Notes: generated by a model from the letters alone, not told the origin. A stretch of DNA of 64,000 nt from Pratylenchus scribneri (GCA_030063045.1 JAQSEB010000082.1:62001-126000); one strand, 5' to 3'; counted from the stretch's first letter, positions 12,290-24,593 are shown. Made by a program: numbers and translations.

Positions 12290-12590
12290 AAAGCTCAATG
12301 AGGTAATAACCAATCCGAGAAGGCAATTTACCATTTTAAAGCCCAAAGTGTTCTCTAAAAAGTGGCCATATTAAATTTTATAAAATTCAACTTAACAAAA
12401 ATTTGTATCTATTTGAATGTAATAAACCCGAATTTTCAGATTGATTGAGAAAAGCCACCTATTTTGTAATTTGTTTTAAATTTTCGAAAAATTAATTACG
12501 CAACTTCTTAGAGGAAATTTAGGACTTTCTATTGGCCTATCGCCTTCCCAAATATGTTGCTTCCTTGTTGAGTTATGGCCAAGCCAAAGT
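12290..12590. mobile_element. Palindromic MITE, family A, copy 4
   Basis: Starts CTCAATGAGGTAATAACCAA and ends GTTGAGTTATGGCCAAG. The arms are reverse complements around an AT-rich centre. Confidence 0.8.
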
Positions 12591-13139
12591 GCTGAACCGG
12601 CGGGATTGTCCTGATTCCAAGAATTTGGTGAAGAAGAGCCATTTAATGCTGATAGCTTGTAATGGAGCCATTTGACGGGTTTCGGGTGGTAATGGGCGAG
12701 AATGAGCGAAAAATTTGTTCACCTCCCATTTTTGGGCGCATTTTTTGAGCGCAACAAGATGGGCGGAATTGCCAGCAAATTGGGTCATCATCACCAACCC
12801 AAAAAGGGCAATGGGCAGGCGCTGCCAACCCCCACATTGCATTGCGCCATCATCACATTGGAATTGATGCCCGCCGCCTTCCACCTTTTCTTCTTTGCTC
12901 TGCGCCTTATCGCGCAATCGGCGAGATTTTTGGGCGATTTGTGAAAAAAAAAGGAGGCGAAGGTTGGCGGATTGAATTGGTGAAATGAGAAGGGGGAAAG
13001 AACTTTAGAAGAAGTGGGATAATCGACTTGGGGCTGGCGACCAATTTTCACATTCCAAAATCGGATTCCAATTTGTCAACATCACCTGTGGATGAATTTG
13101 CCTGCAGGGAACATTTCAATACAGCCATTTCATTACTTT

Positions 13140-13455
13140 GGCCATTCCTTTCATCCATAATTCAATGAGGCAGTAACCAATTCAGAGGATAGCGATATAC
13201 CATTGGAAAGCCTAAAGTGACCACTAAAAAGTGGCAATATTAAATTTTATGAAGTTAACATTTACAAAAAGTTTCATGTCTTTGAATGTAATAACATGAA
13301 TATTCTGATTGAGCAGAGGAAAAGCTGCTTTTTCTATAAATTGGTTTGAATTTTCAAAAAACATAAAAGCCACTTTTAAAGGACCTTTAGGGCTTTCTAA
13401 TGGTATATCGCCTCCAGGAATTGGTTGCTTCCTTATTGAACTATGGCCAAAAATG
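13140..13455. mobile_element. Palindromic MITE, family A, copy 5
   Basis: Starts AATTCAATGAGGCAGTAACC and ends TTGAACTATGGCCAAAAA; the arms contain the family signatures AAGTGGC and GGCTTTCTAATGG. Confidence 0.8.
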
Positions 13456-13800
13456 TCACAGGGACTGAAATGGCGATAATGAAATGTCCCGTTCCGTGGA
13501 TTTACACCTTTTTTTCCAAAAATGGATAGGCAGATGCTCTTAGGGCTTTTTTGGAGGGTAAATTGAACAAAGTCGCGCCCTTTTCCCATATCCAAAAATT
13601 TTCTTGCCCCTTCCATTTCCTTCGGTAATCCTCTTCACCCTCATCCACCAAGTCCAACCCTCAAAAAAAAGGTTAATCCCCGCGCCTAAGCCAAAAATGA
13701 GCGCCTGGACTGAAAAATCTTCCTAACCAAAAATGCTCCATTCCTTGCCCTTCCCCTTCTTCAATTCTTCATTTTCCCCATTGTTTGTTCGCCAATGATT

Positions 13801-13815
13801 CCCCCCCCCCCCCCC
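13801..13815. repeat. Poly-C run (15 nt)
   Basis: Uninterrupted C homopolymer in the repeat-rich intergenic interval. Confidence 0.9.
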
Positions 13816-14274
13816 ACCCCTCCCAAATCCATCCTTTCCCCGTTTCGCTTTTTCCCATCGCCCAAAAACTCAAAATTGCTTCGACCTCGGCCGACCCTTC
13901 CCCCTCCAGCGATAGTCGAATTTTTCTTCTCAAGGGGCATAGCAATGTGGAATGGATCCAACCAGCCGGCCATCCAGCTCATTAACGGAAAAAGAAAGGG
14001 GCAAATGTGCGGGGATGGACCAAATCGAGGATTGGGAGAATATTATTAATGCGGGGAATAATTGGAATTAGATGAAAGAGGGAGGATTGTTGGAATTGGA
14101 TGGGATGAACACGGTTTTTGGGAATTGGCAATGGATTTGGAGGGGTAATGTGAATTTATTTGATGATGGTAGAATTTGTTTGAATGGAATCGGAGCAGCT
14201 GAACTTGCCTCCGGGCATATCACTGTTTGTAATAAATCATCAAGAACGGAACCAAATAAGGAACTCTGTTGGCT

Positions 14275-14415
14275 ATTAGTTTTTTTGGTCATAATTCCAT
14301 CAATTCTGAACCAATATAAATAAAATTGACATCATTTGATAGCCAAAAATCTGATCTTTAATTTTTTGCTAAAATCATTAAAATTTGTTCAATCCTTTCC
14401 TGAGTTATTGAAAAT
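14275..14415. mobile_element. One end of fold-back element family B
   Basis: Carries GGTCATAATTCCATCAATTC..ATAGCCAAAAATCTGATC, matching the ends of the longer fold-back element at 18660-19525. Only one arm is present here. Confidence 0.55.
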
Positions 14416-14587
14416 GGCGACAAGTTGGCGTTTATCTTGATCCAGAATAATTGCCCCAATCAAAATCCATCCATATGAAAATGAATATTTGAAGAAATGC
14501 GCAAATTTAATTTAAAAATTTTACAATAATCAATTGAACAAAAAATGGCAAATTAAACAGCGAAATATGGAATGGGGGCCAACTAAT

Positions 14588-17500
14588 TTATTTTGGAGGA
14601 TTATTTGGGGAACAGGAGAAAAGTTGGATTCGATTATTTTCTCGATCCGCAATGGCCAATTGGCCGCCAAGAAGGCAAATTCCCTCGACCCCTTTGAAAT
14701 GGCCTGGTGCCGCTCCCCAACTGCCAAATTGACGAATCCATTCACCCTGAGGCGACAACACCTGGATTCGATTGTTCCCACTGTCAGCCACCAGCAAGAA
14801 TCCCTATGAATGGAGGATTGGCACAAAAATTAAAATCCCCCAAAATTTTATTGCCTTCTCATCCAATGCAATTCCCCTTGGCAATTTCAATTGTTCTTCG
14901 GGTGGTCCTCTGCCTTGAAATTGACGAACTGGACAACCATCGGGCGAATATACGCAAATTCGATTGTTGGCCGAATCGGACACATAAAGGAGACGGGTGG
15001 CCGAATGGAAGGCCAAATAGAGGGCTGAAAATTGGTGGGGCAAATTGGCCAAATGAAGAATGTGATGGGGGGAATTAATTAGTCCCTTAAAAGATCATTG
15101 AAGAGATTGAGACACTAATTAATTAATAAAAAATAATGAGAATATTTTTTAGTGATGTTTAGGGGATTTGCCTCCAAGCAAATTATATTTTTGCTTCCAA
15201 AAGATTCATGTTTTTCCTTTTGTCTTGTCTCCAAAAAGTATTTTGTGTTTTTTTCCGAATATTTTGTGTTTTGCCTACTTTCCGTCTGTTCGCCTGTTTG
15301 TGTTTTCGCTTAGAATAATTCCGCCTGTTTGTGTTTTCAACTTAGAATAATTCCGCCTGTTTGTGTTTTCGACTTAGAATAATTCCGCCTGTTTGTGTTT
15401 TCGACTTAGAATAATTCCGCCTGTTTTGTGTTTTCAACTTAGAATAATTCCGCCTGTTTGTGTTTTCAACTTAGAATAATTCCGCCTGTTTGTGTTTTCG
15501 ACTTAGAATAATTCCGCCTGTTTTGTGTTTCCGATTTAGAATAATTCCGCCTGTTTGTGTTTTCGACTTAGAATAATTCCGCCTGGTTGTGTTTTTGACT
15601 TAGAATAATTCCGCCTGTTTTGCGTTTTCGCTTAGAATAATTCCGCCTGTTTGTGTTTTCGACTTAGAATAATTCCGCCTGTTTGTGTTTTCGACTTAGA
15701 ATAATTCCGCCTGTTTTGTGTTTTCGCTTAGAATAATTCCGCCTGTTTGTGTTTTCGACTTAGAATAATTCCGCCTGTTTTGCGTTTTCGCTTAGAATAA
15801 TTCCGCCTGTTTGTGTTTTCGACTTAGAATAATTCCGCCTGTTTGTGTTTTCGCTTAGAATAATTCCGCCTGTTTTGTGTTTTCTCTTAGAATAATTCCG
15901 CCTGTTTGTGTTTTCGCTTAGAATAATTCCGCCTGTTTGTGTTTTCGCTTAGAATAATTCCGCCTGTTTTGTGTTTTCTCTTAGAATAATTCCGCCTGTT
16001 TGTGTTTTCGCTTAGAATAATTCCGCCTGTTTGTGTTTTCGCTTAGAATAATTCCGCCTGTTTTGTGTTTTCTCTTAGAATAATTCCGCCTGTTTGTGTT
16101 TTCGCTTAGAATAATTCCGCCTGTTTGTGTTTTCGCTTAGAATAATTCCGCCTGTTTTGTGTTTTCTCTTAGAATAATTCCGCCTGTTTGTATTTCATCT
16201 AATTCCCCTTTTTTATGTTTTCTAATCCTTCGAAATAATTTGTATTTTTGCTCACAAAACATTGTGTTTTTTCCTCAAAACATTTGTGTTATCCTTCAAT
16301 TCAAGTATAAAAAAATTCAAGAATACGAACGATGATTGAATTGACGGGCCCCTTCGCCCATTGTGCCGAATTTTGTGAGGAATTCGCCTTCAGCATCGAA
16401 CATTTGTACCCGATGATTGTCCTTATCAGCCACATAAACCAGTCCCAACTGCTCATCGACGGCGATGCCCCAACAATGTTGGAATTGGCCTGGCCCGGTG
16501 CCACGACTACCGAATTTACGAATAAAACTAATTAAATGGAAAATAATTGAAAGTGAGGATTAGGGGAATGGGACTGACCGGCCACGCAAATCAAAAATTT
16601 GTATTCTTAAAAGAGAAAAGGAGAATTAAATTTGTATTTTCTTTTGGTTGGCTTTGCCTGTGATTATAGCGATCGGCGACCAACAATTCGGCTCGACTTT
16701 TGTTCACACAAACTGCGCAACAACCTGAAAATATTTTTATGGAGTAAGAGGGAAGTCCATTTTTGTGAAGTTGGTTGGCTTTAACGAACCATCGAATTGT
16801 CCGTCTGCAGTTCCAAATGAGCCAATTGAGCGGAGGAGTGAGCCTTCATGGGCCGAGAAGATTTGGACTCGATGATTGCTGCTGTCGGCCACTGCAAAAA
16901 TGTCGCCTTCACCCTCCTCATCGGGCAAAGGACAAACGCCTCGAGGCCAATTCAATCTGCCAGTGGATAAAGGTGAAAAATGGCCAATTTGGGAAGGGAT
17001 ACGAACTGGCCAAGTGCGGAGCCTCGATCGCCGATAACCAATCTTGGCCTTGGCCTCATTCTCTCAAAATCATTTGTTTGTGCCGTATTCTGTTCATCCG
17101 CCTCCTGTTGGGAAGGCCTTCTCCTTGCCAACATCGGTGATTGGGCTACGGCCAATTCGGCGGCCAAATCTGGATTTGTGCGCGATCGACACAAAACTGA
17201 TGGGCTCGCCGGTGGATCAGGCCATTCCCCTGTGCTTTTGATTGGGAAAAAGGACGAAAATGGGGAAATTTAGAATTGGCGGAATTTGGAGGGGAACTAA
17301 CAACGGGAATTGGCTGGCCAATCTCGATGGAGGGACGGGGCTTTGGACGACCATGGGAGGAGGAACGGCATTTGATACGGAATCGAGTGGACTGCAAAAT
17401 TTGGGGAATATCTCTTATGATCAACGCGGAAATGTCAAAATGAAGCCAAAATTAAGCAGGCAATCTAGGCGGGAGATTCACACTCGAACGGATCAAAAGC

Positions 17501-20500
17501 ATTGCTAATAGTGTAGATTCCCGGCTTATTTACTATCTTCAAATCCCAATAATAATGGCATAAGCTCATCACATAATGTAAAGCTAGAGCATTAATTAAT
17601 TAATTAATATTTGTGCATATTTTTGTCAAAAGGGGACGTTTCAATGCCTGAGCCATTCCTTTGGACATAACTCAAAGAGGGAAAAGCCAATTCTAGAAAG
17701 CGATATGCTATTTAAAAGCCTAAAGTATCCTCTAAAAAGTGGCTTATTTTAATTTTAAGAATTCTAGCATTACAAAAAATTACATCTCTTTGAACATAAT
17801 AAACCCGAATTTTCTGATTGAGTGAGGAAATGTCGCTAATTTAATAAAATTATTTTAATTTTTTTGCGCCACTTTTTAGCAGACATTTATAGCTGTCAAA
17901 TGTTATATAGCCTTCCCGAAATGATGGCTTCCTTGTTGAGATATGGCCAAAAGAAAAGTCCCAAGTATTGAAACATTCCCAACTTTGTATTTTTGTGCAT
18001 TTGTTTGTTTTTATTCCACTCATCAATCAATCAATCAGTACAAAAATAATTGTGTTTGTTTTTTGTGAGTATTTTATTGTGCAATTATTATTCAAATCAA
18101 TGTTTGTTTGTGCCTTCACTTCATTCAATTCATTTTTTCACATCCTTGCAACTTGCCTGCGATTGAATTTGTGGTTGTTTTTGCTGCCTTCCTTGCCTTT
18201 CTTCCTCGCCATTTTCTCTTCTGCCACTTTCTTCATCCTCTTCCTCTTCTTCTTCCTCTTCATCCTCGCCATCAGCAGGCTTTTTGGCCACTTTTCCATT
18301 CAATTTTTGTGGCCCATTTGCTGCTTTGCCACCGCCTCCCTTTTTGCCCGTCGATTCACCGTTTGCCGATAATTGGCGGACCGGCAATGGGGGTTTTTGG
18401 TGGCTGCTCTTTGGATTGTTTGTGGCGCTTTGTGTGGTGGTGGTGGTGCTTTGTTGGTGAGGATGTGGTGGATTGTGATGGTGCAAATTTTGGTTCTGAT
18501 TGTGCGAATGAGTGGTGGTGCCCGGTCGCCGAGGGGCCTAACCAATTGAATTTTTAGGATTATACCCTTGGAATAAAGGCCAATTGTATTCATTTGCCCC
18601 TCCAATTTCCCTCAAACACATTTAAGCTACCCTTCTTCCCTACCTTTTTGGAATAGTCTAATTTGATGACATCTTTAATAACTCAAAAAGGACTGAACGA
18701 ATTTTAATGATTTTAGTAAAAAATTAAAGAGCAGACTTTTGGCTATAAAATGATATTAATTTTATTTAAATTGATTCAGAATTGATGGAATTATGACCAA
18801 AAAAATTATTGAAAATGATCTTTACTATGGATTAACGAAATTATCTGTGGATTTTAACGAATAAACTGATCAATTCTTAATCAATTTAAATAAAATTAAT
18901 ATCATTGAATAGCCAAAAGTCTGCTCTTTAATTTGATACTAAAATTGGAAAATATGGTTTAGTCCTTGAAGAGTTGTAAGCTTTTAAATATATATGAATA
19001 TGAGGGTTATTCGTTTGCCTCAATAATGGACGTTAATTGGCTAAAAGATGACTTGAGGGCATATCAAATGTTCTCTCGTTGATTAAAAGAGGGAAGAATA
19101 CGGTAGCAGAGACACGCTCGTCGCTTATCAGCCAACACAGAAGGAATGCCTTCAGGCTATTTTGATTCACTTATTTCTTCCCTCCCTTCCCTTGGATATA
19201 CGCTCCAACTTATCGCCATTTAAATTAACAGATCGAGGAATGAGTTAATGTTGTTGATTTTAGTATCAAATTGAAGAGCAGACTTTTGGCTATGCAATGA
19301 TATTAAATTTATTTAAATTGATGTAGAATTGAAGGAATTATGACCAAAAAACCACTGAAAATTTCTTTAATCCATAGTAAGGTTATTTTAAGTAATTTTA
19401 GGGGATAATTTCATCCATCCTGAACCGATTTAATAAAAATTAGTATCATTAGATAGCCAATAGCATGTTCTTTAATTTGATACTAAAATTAGCAAAATTG
19501 ATACAGGTTTTGATGAATTATCATAAAAGGCGACAAGTTGGATTGGGGCATATCCGATTAATGTCCCCAAGAATTTATTTGTGCCTTCCAATTTCCCTCA
19601 AATTAAACCATTTAAGCCACACTCCTCCCCCTTACCCCGGCGGCTGCCGCTGCTGTTCCTGCGGCCCCCCTCGGCCCGTTCACCATCAGCAGCCTGCCCC
19701 TCGTTGCTGCTGGTGCTGTTGGCCCCTCGGCTTGCGCGTTTTTTGGCCCTCCTCCAATTTGTTGGGTGCTCGTTGGAATTCCAGTCGCCGCAATTTGTGC
19801 CGGCGGTTTCCCCTTTGCCTGAGGCGGTAATCCTGTTTGGGTGGCGCCTCGTCCAGAAGCCGGCGCCGTAGTCGATGTTTGGCCACTGGTTTGTGCCGCT
19901 GATGACGCATTTGATTGTTGTTGTTTTGTGACATTTTGAGCAGTGGATGGGGCCGGAATGGACGATGTTTTTGCTGCTGGGATTGCTGTCGGTGTCGTTT
20001 GTGCCTTTGTTACGGTGATTGGTGCCGGTTTTTGTGTTTTCTGTTGGCATTTTTCTTCCTCTTTCTTGTTGGCCATTTCATCTCCATTTTTGTCCTCTTC
20101 CTTCTTAGCTTCTTCATCTTCCTTTTTAGCCACTTTCTCGTCAGACACTTTTTTTGCCTCCTCCGCCTTCGTCCTTATTCCCTGCTGTTCCACTTTTTCC
20201 GTTTCCTCCTTTTTGCTAATCGCCAATTTGTTCGCCCCAATTCCGGTCGATTGTTGTGCCTTTTCAATTTGGGGTGGTGGAATTTGCATTGGGACTGGGG
20301 ATTTTGCCGGTGGCGATCGATTCGCCTCCATTGTTGGCAATGGGGAAACGGCACCGGATGTGGCCCGACTGGAAGCCGCCGTTGACGAAGACCACGGTGC
20401 ATCCAGCACCCGAAGGCCTCCATCCGATCGAAGACGGGCCCAAGCCTATAATTAGTAAGAAAATGCTTGGAAATATAGAAGGAATGCCGGCACACAAATC

Positions 20501-23500
20501 AACCAAAATTATCAAAAACTATGGAACAGGATGAGATTGAGTAACTGAGCCGCCCTTTCGGTCTTATAACTAACTCAACGAGGCAATAGCTAAATTGGGA
20601 AGGCAATATACTTTTGAAAAGCTTTAAATCTCCTATAATAATTAGCCTAAATAAATTACATAAAAATTAAAATAATTAGTAAAATAAACGACTTTTCCTC
20701 AATCAATCAGAAAATTAAGGGTTTATTACATTCAAGGACATTAAACTTTTATAAAGATAAAATTCAAAATTTTAATAGGCCATTTTTTAGAGGATAATTG
20801 GGACTATTCAATGGCTTATTGCCTTCACAAATTGGCCAATGCCTCGTTGAGCTATGGGCCAAAAACTAATTTGCATACCCAAATTGTCCTCATTGTCCTC
20901 AACGCGGATAGGGTGGAATGATTTGGGTGAAGTGGCAAAAGAAATAGGGCATTGGTGTTGAATGGAATAGGCCACTTTTTAGAGGACACTTTGGGCTTTC
21001 AAATGGCATATCGCCTTCCAAAATTGGTTTTTTCCTTATTTAGCTATTGGTCAAAAACTAATGCGCAAGTCAATCGGCGCTCAATTTTCCCCTATCGGAT
21101 CAAGGAGAGAATCATTTTGATAATGAATTTATCCAGAAATACTTGTGTACATATTCATCACAAAATACTGTTTGTTTTTCAAGTGAATTTTGGCTATTCA
21201 TCAATCAGTAAAAGATATGTTTTCATCAATTTTTTCGTTGATTTGTGTCCATTTCATTCATTCCTCATCCCCATTGCCCACCTCCTCCTCCAATTCTCGT
21301 CTTCGTCGCCATCGTTGGGCACCGGCACTTTCACCACCACCGGCTTCTTCCTCTCCTCGATGGCTTCCTCCAAATCTATCGGATGCTTTTTGCTCGCGGC
21401 GCATATAATTTTCGGACTCCAAACTCATTCGAAATGGCCGAGGCAAATATTGTTGTTCAAGGGGTAAATAACGATTGGCGAATTGAGGAAGGGAAACAGT
21501 CAACTGTGGAGGGATTGGAAATTTTGATAGGATAATATTTAATTTGCCGAAAAAGAAAAATCATTGAAATTACCGACAAAAAAAGAGTGCATATCACCAA
21601 AATAATTATAATGTGGCTTAAAGGTTTGTTCCTTATTTTCCCAAACCATATACCAAATTGACTGGATAGAGTGTGGTCCAGATATGCATTGAATGTTATA
21701 TAATTTGTTATGGTTTTGGTCAACAATTAAAGGGTATTAAACGGTTTAAACCAACTTTGGTTTATTGGTTCAAAACTCAATTAGAATTGGTTAAACCTAA
21801 TCTATTCTTGACCAGATCTTTCGATTGAGAATAAAGTTTTTAGGGTCTAAAATTGCTGCCATTTTTAATACATTTTCGGTATTTTCAATATTTAATCAAT
21901 TAAAAGAAGTATTACTTCGCCAAAATTTGCAATTGCCGTTGGCAATTTGGCCGCATCATCGCCCGGCGAGAATCTCAATTTCTTGGCGAACAGCTCCTCC
22001 GAATCCGGTTGGAAGGAGCGCAAATAGTCCAGTCCTTGTTGGAATTCCAACTGATCAAAATGGGAAATTTATTCAATTTTACCCCAAATTTTCACTTTGA
22101 ATCGGGCCAAATCCTCATCCCTGGCGGGCCTTTCCCCACTCAATGCTGCGTCCACCCAAAGGCAGGCATCCTGCAAATTATTCCACTCAACATCCAATGC
22201 ATCGCGCAATGTTCGCATCAGCCGTTCCTCGTTTTGGACGAACACATCCGCCTTTAAATTTGGGCATATGGATGAAATTCATTGGGCCAATTCTCCCTTT
22301 CCCCAGCAAGGCGATGTTTTCAGTGCCTGTCATTTTGACGAGTCAAAAACTCAGTAAAGACGAAACCATTTGATTCAATTTTGTATAGAGCTATTCGAGT
22401 AAGATTGAATACTAAATAGGGATATGAGAGAATCTGGAGATTTACTCAATTTCAAGTTAAATATGGAAAAGACCGATTTTATTCATTATTCTAATTTTAG
22501 TTCAATAAAAACTTAATCATTCAAAATAAATTTTATATCAGAGAATAGAGAATTTTCTCCTCTATCAAATGATACCAAGATCATTTAAATCGGTTCATCC
22601 ATTGATGAGTTATAAGCTTCGAAAAATATATGTGGTAATCAAGGTCCATTATTGCCTCACATCAATGGAGTGAACAATGCCTTGAGGGCATGTCAAATGC
22701 TCACTCGGCTGATTAAAGGAAAGAGAGATTACTGTAGCAGAAGAGCGCTTCCCTCCTTCTTATCAGCTAGCTGGGTAGATGTGCCTTGAGGCTATTGTTC
22801 ATTCGCCTCCACCCTTCCCTTCCCTTTGTCCTCTCAACCAAAGAAAAGGAGGCCAATCTTTGAACATTCATAACTCTCTTCAATCTAAACCGTTAATGAC
22901 AATCTTGATATCATTTGATAGAGGAGAAAATTCTCTATTCAGTGATATAAAAATTTTTTAAATGATTAAGTTTTTAATGAAATAAAATTAGAATAATGAA
23001 TAAAATAGGTTTTCCTTTTATTTAGCTAGAAATTGAGTTAAAAAGTGAGTAAATCTCAAAGTTCTCTGATATTCCTATAAATTATTCAATAAAGCTCGAT
23101 CATCTCTATCCAATGATACCAAGAATGCAAAAAATGGTTTGAATTTGCTGAGTTATGACATCAAATTGGCAGGCGATGAAATGGCACGTCCTATAACATC
23201 CAAAATCGGTCCTTTTCCAACCTGTTCCAAAAAGTTTTCCTCCCGTCTTTTCAATTCGCGCTGATAACGATTGAAATAGTCTCGGATTTCGGCCTTTGTT
23301 TGTTCCCCATTTGCGTGGACTTGTTCCAAGCCTCGGCCCATGCCATCGCTGGCCTCCTTCACCCGCGCAGAAAGTCGCCGAACTTGGCCCAATAAACGGC
23401 CCAAATCCCTGAAAGGCGTAATTCTTTTGCCGATAAAAATGTTCCCTCATGCCTTTTCAACATATCCACGTGTGCCCTTCTACATTCAATGCAACATTTC

Positions 23501-24593
23501 TTCTCACAATGGGCGCACAGCTCCAATTCAGCTTTTTCTTCGCAAACTCGGCAACGCTCCAAATTGTATCTGTTTAGTAATTAATTTTTTAACAATTTTC
23601 AACGCTATTTTATTTATATTTCTTTTTGATTTTATGCCTCTGATGATATTGAGAAATTGGATATCAGCCGATTATCTTTGTCCCGAAATTAGGACACCCC
23701 AAAAGTCGGATGTGTCCCAAATTTGTCACCGTTTAAAATTCCACATCAACCAATATAATCACCCAATATTTACCCCCAATTCCCATTCGCACCTTTGCAC
23801 GTATGCCTGCATTTCGGCTGCATTCGCTGCACTGGCCTCCATGTGAATTTCGAGAAAGGACAAAAGTGTCAAATTGGTTTGAAGCGATTGGACACCCCCA
23901 TCCAAGGAGAGGCCATGTTCGGCACGACATTCCGGGCATCGGAGGCGGGGTCGACCCCCGGTGGATTCCACATAGTTTTCGAGGCATGACAAACTTAGAA
24001 AATGGAGAATTTTTTGAAAGGAAATATGGAGGAAAAGGACGGTAGGGGACCCTTTAGTGAAGACATATAATTGTGCTATTCATTTGGCAAAAGCTCAACG
24101 AGGCGATAACCAATCTGGGAAGGCGATATACTATTGGAAAACCCAAAATGTCCTCTATAAAGATTAATTCTATTTCACCTTTACAAAAAGCTTCATGCCT
24201 TTGAATATAATAAATCTGAATTTTCTGATTGAGTGATGAAAAGCCGCTTATTTTTCAAAATATATTTATTTTTCATAAACTTATAAATGGCCACTTTTTA
24301 GAGGCCATTTAGAGCTTTCCAATGGCATATCGCCTTCAATAATTGGTTTCTTCCTTGTCGAATTATTGTCAAAAGAATGGGCGAAAATACTGAAAAGTCC
24401 TGTTTCAATAGAACACTGACCAAAATGTGTGTTGGCATGCTAACAATTTTGGCTGCTTATAGCGATCAAGGCAAATTGGACAGGTCAAAAGCCGTTCAAT
24501 TTGCTCCAACGGGTTGCCGGCTTCTTTTGCCGTTTTGCCCGCATCATTTTGACCCAAAACCAATGTTGGATCCTCTGCATTATTTGCTGCCAT
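14588..24593 (-). CDS. nhl-1: TRIM-NHL protein (NHL-1-like RING E3 ligase)
   Basis: Seventeen exons with closing phases (about 1,180 residues): 24593-24421, 23993-23793, 23569-23453, 23408-23222, 22251-22096, 22050-21916, 21503-21282, 20445-19636, 18537-18153, 17391-17302, 17229-17007, 16956-16790, 16724-16658, 16605-16579, 16527-16331, 15024-14855, 14803-14588. Exons 1-2 give a C3HC4 RING (CPICLDRYKQ..CQHTFC..CLENY..CPECRAEH). Exon 3 gives a B-box, exons 4-7 a charged coiled coil. Exons 8-9 are a long Ala/Lys/Glu and His/Thr-rich linker. Exons 11-17 give six NHL repeats (FAVADSSNHRVQIF, LLVADRYNHRIQIF, VYVADKDNHRVQMF, LYVSDSANNRICVY, LLVADSGNNRIQVL, LAIADRENNRIQLF), i.e. one six-bladed propeller. 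No filamin domain is seen, which favours NHL-1 over LIN-41. Introns 3, 13 and 16 begin with GC. The family acts as E3 ligases and RNA or protein regulators. Exons 9-11 in the linker are the least certain. Confidence 0.82.
15290..16195 (+). repeat. Minisatellite array 2, in nhl-1 intron 15
   Basis: About 28 tandem units with core AATAATTCCGCCTGTTT, the largest of three arrays. Near its right end a three-unit higher-order pattern (CTCTTAG, CGCTTAG, CGCTTAG variants) repeats regularly. The left flank has decayed units with TTTTGTGTTTT; the right flank TTTCATCTAATTCCCC is shared with array 1. Confidence 0.95.
17660..17960. mobile_element. Palindromic MITE, family A, copy 6, in nhl-1 intron 9
   Basis: Starts CATAACTCAAAGAGGGAAAA and ends GTTGAGATATGGCCAAAAG, with the family arms between. 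Confidence 0.8.
18660..19525. mobile_element. Fold-back element family B, long copy, in nhl-1 intron 8
   Basis: Outer and inner segments repeat AAAGAGCAGACTTTTGGCTA and its reverse complement at least four times (near 18730, 18910, 19275 and 19455). The centre, 19010-19200, holds GACTTGAGGGCATATCAAAT and TACGGTAGCAGAG, which is shared with the element at 22390-23155. Confidence 0.65.
20555..20870. mobile_element. Palindromic MITE, family A, copy 7, in nhl-1 intron 7
   Basis: Starts AACTCAACGAGGCAATAGC and ends CGTTGAGCTATGGGCCAAAA. A separate half copy (right arm only) follows at about 20965-21060. Confidence 0.75.
20965..21060. mobile_element. Half copy (right arm) of MITE family A
   Basis: Reads GCCACTTTTTAGAGGACACT..GGGCTTTCAAATGGCATATC and ends AGCTATTGGTCAAAAAC. 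No matching left arm is adjacent. Confidence 0.65.
21630..21845 (+). repeat. Dispersed GGTTTAAACC-type repeat, copy in nhl-1 intron 6
   Basis: Contains AAACCATATACC, TATAATTTGTTATGG, TCAACAATTAAAGGGT and TTTGGTTTATTGGTTCAAAA, shared with copies in unc-78 introns at 60.3, 61.3 and 63.3 kb. Confidence 0.65.
22390..23155. mobile_element. Fold-back element related to family B, in nhl-1 intron 4
   Basis: Arms at about 22500-22620 and 22870-22985 are reverse complements (ATCAAATGATACCAAGATC versus GATATCATTTGATAGAGG). The core, 22640-22800, shares TGCCTTGAGGGCATGTCAAA and ACTGTAGCAGAAGAGCG with the core of the element at 18660-19525. Confidence 0.65.
24070..24378. mobile_element. Palindromic MITE, family A, copy 8, in nhl-1 intron 1
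   Basis: Starts GCTCAACGAGGCGATAACC and ends TTGTCAAAAGAATGGGC; the arms include AGGCGATATACTATTGG and GGCATATCGCCTTC. Confidence 0.8.

Larger units (their letters stand above)
5985..14587. other. 8.6 kb gene-poor, repeat-rich interval
   Basis: Between the start of fozi-1 and the end of nhl-1. Open frames occur here (for example around 6051-6728 and 11389-12114), but they are low-complexity, overlap repeats and match no domain I know. What is present: five palindromic MITE copies, one minisatellite array, an imperfect duplication on both sides of that array, two long G/C homopolymers, and one end of a fold-back element near 14.3 kb. It is noticeably richer in GC-containing motifs such as GGCCAAAA than the introns of neighbouring genes. 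Confidence 0.55.

Noticed and set aside
15290..16195. CRISPR-like appearance of regular 32-bp repeats
   Set aside because: Units are directly adjacent without unique spacers, vary by small indels, and lie in a eukaryotic intron; this is a minisatellite.
14588..17200. Separate NHL-repeat gene distinct from the RING/B-box gene at 21.3-24.6 kb
   Set aside because: Exon phases close through 20445-17007, and RING/B-box plus NHL is a known single-protein architecture.
18151..18157. GC-AG intron at nhl-1 exon 9
   Set aside because: The GC choice leaves exons 10-11 out of phase; the GT donor 4 nt later closes the frame.
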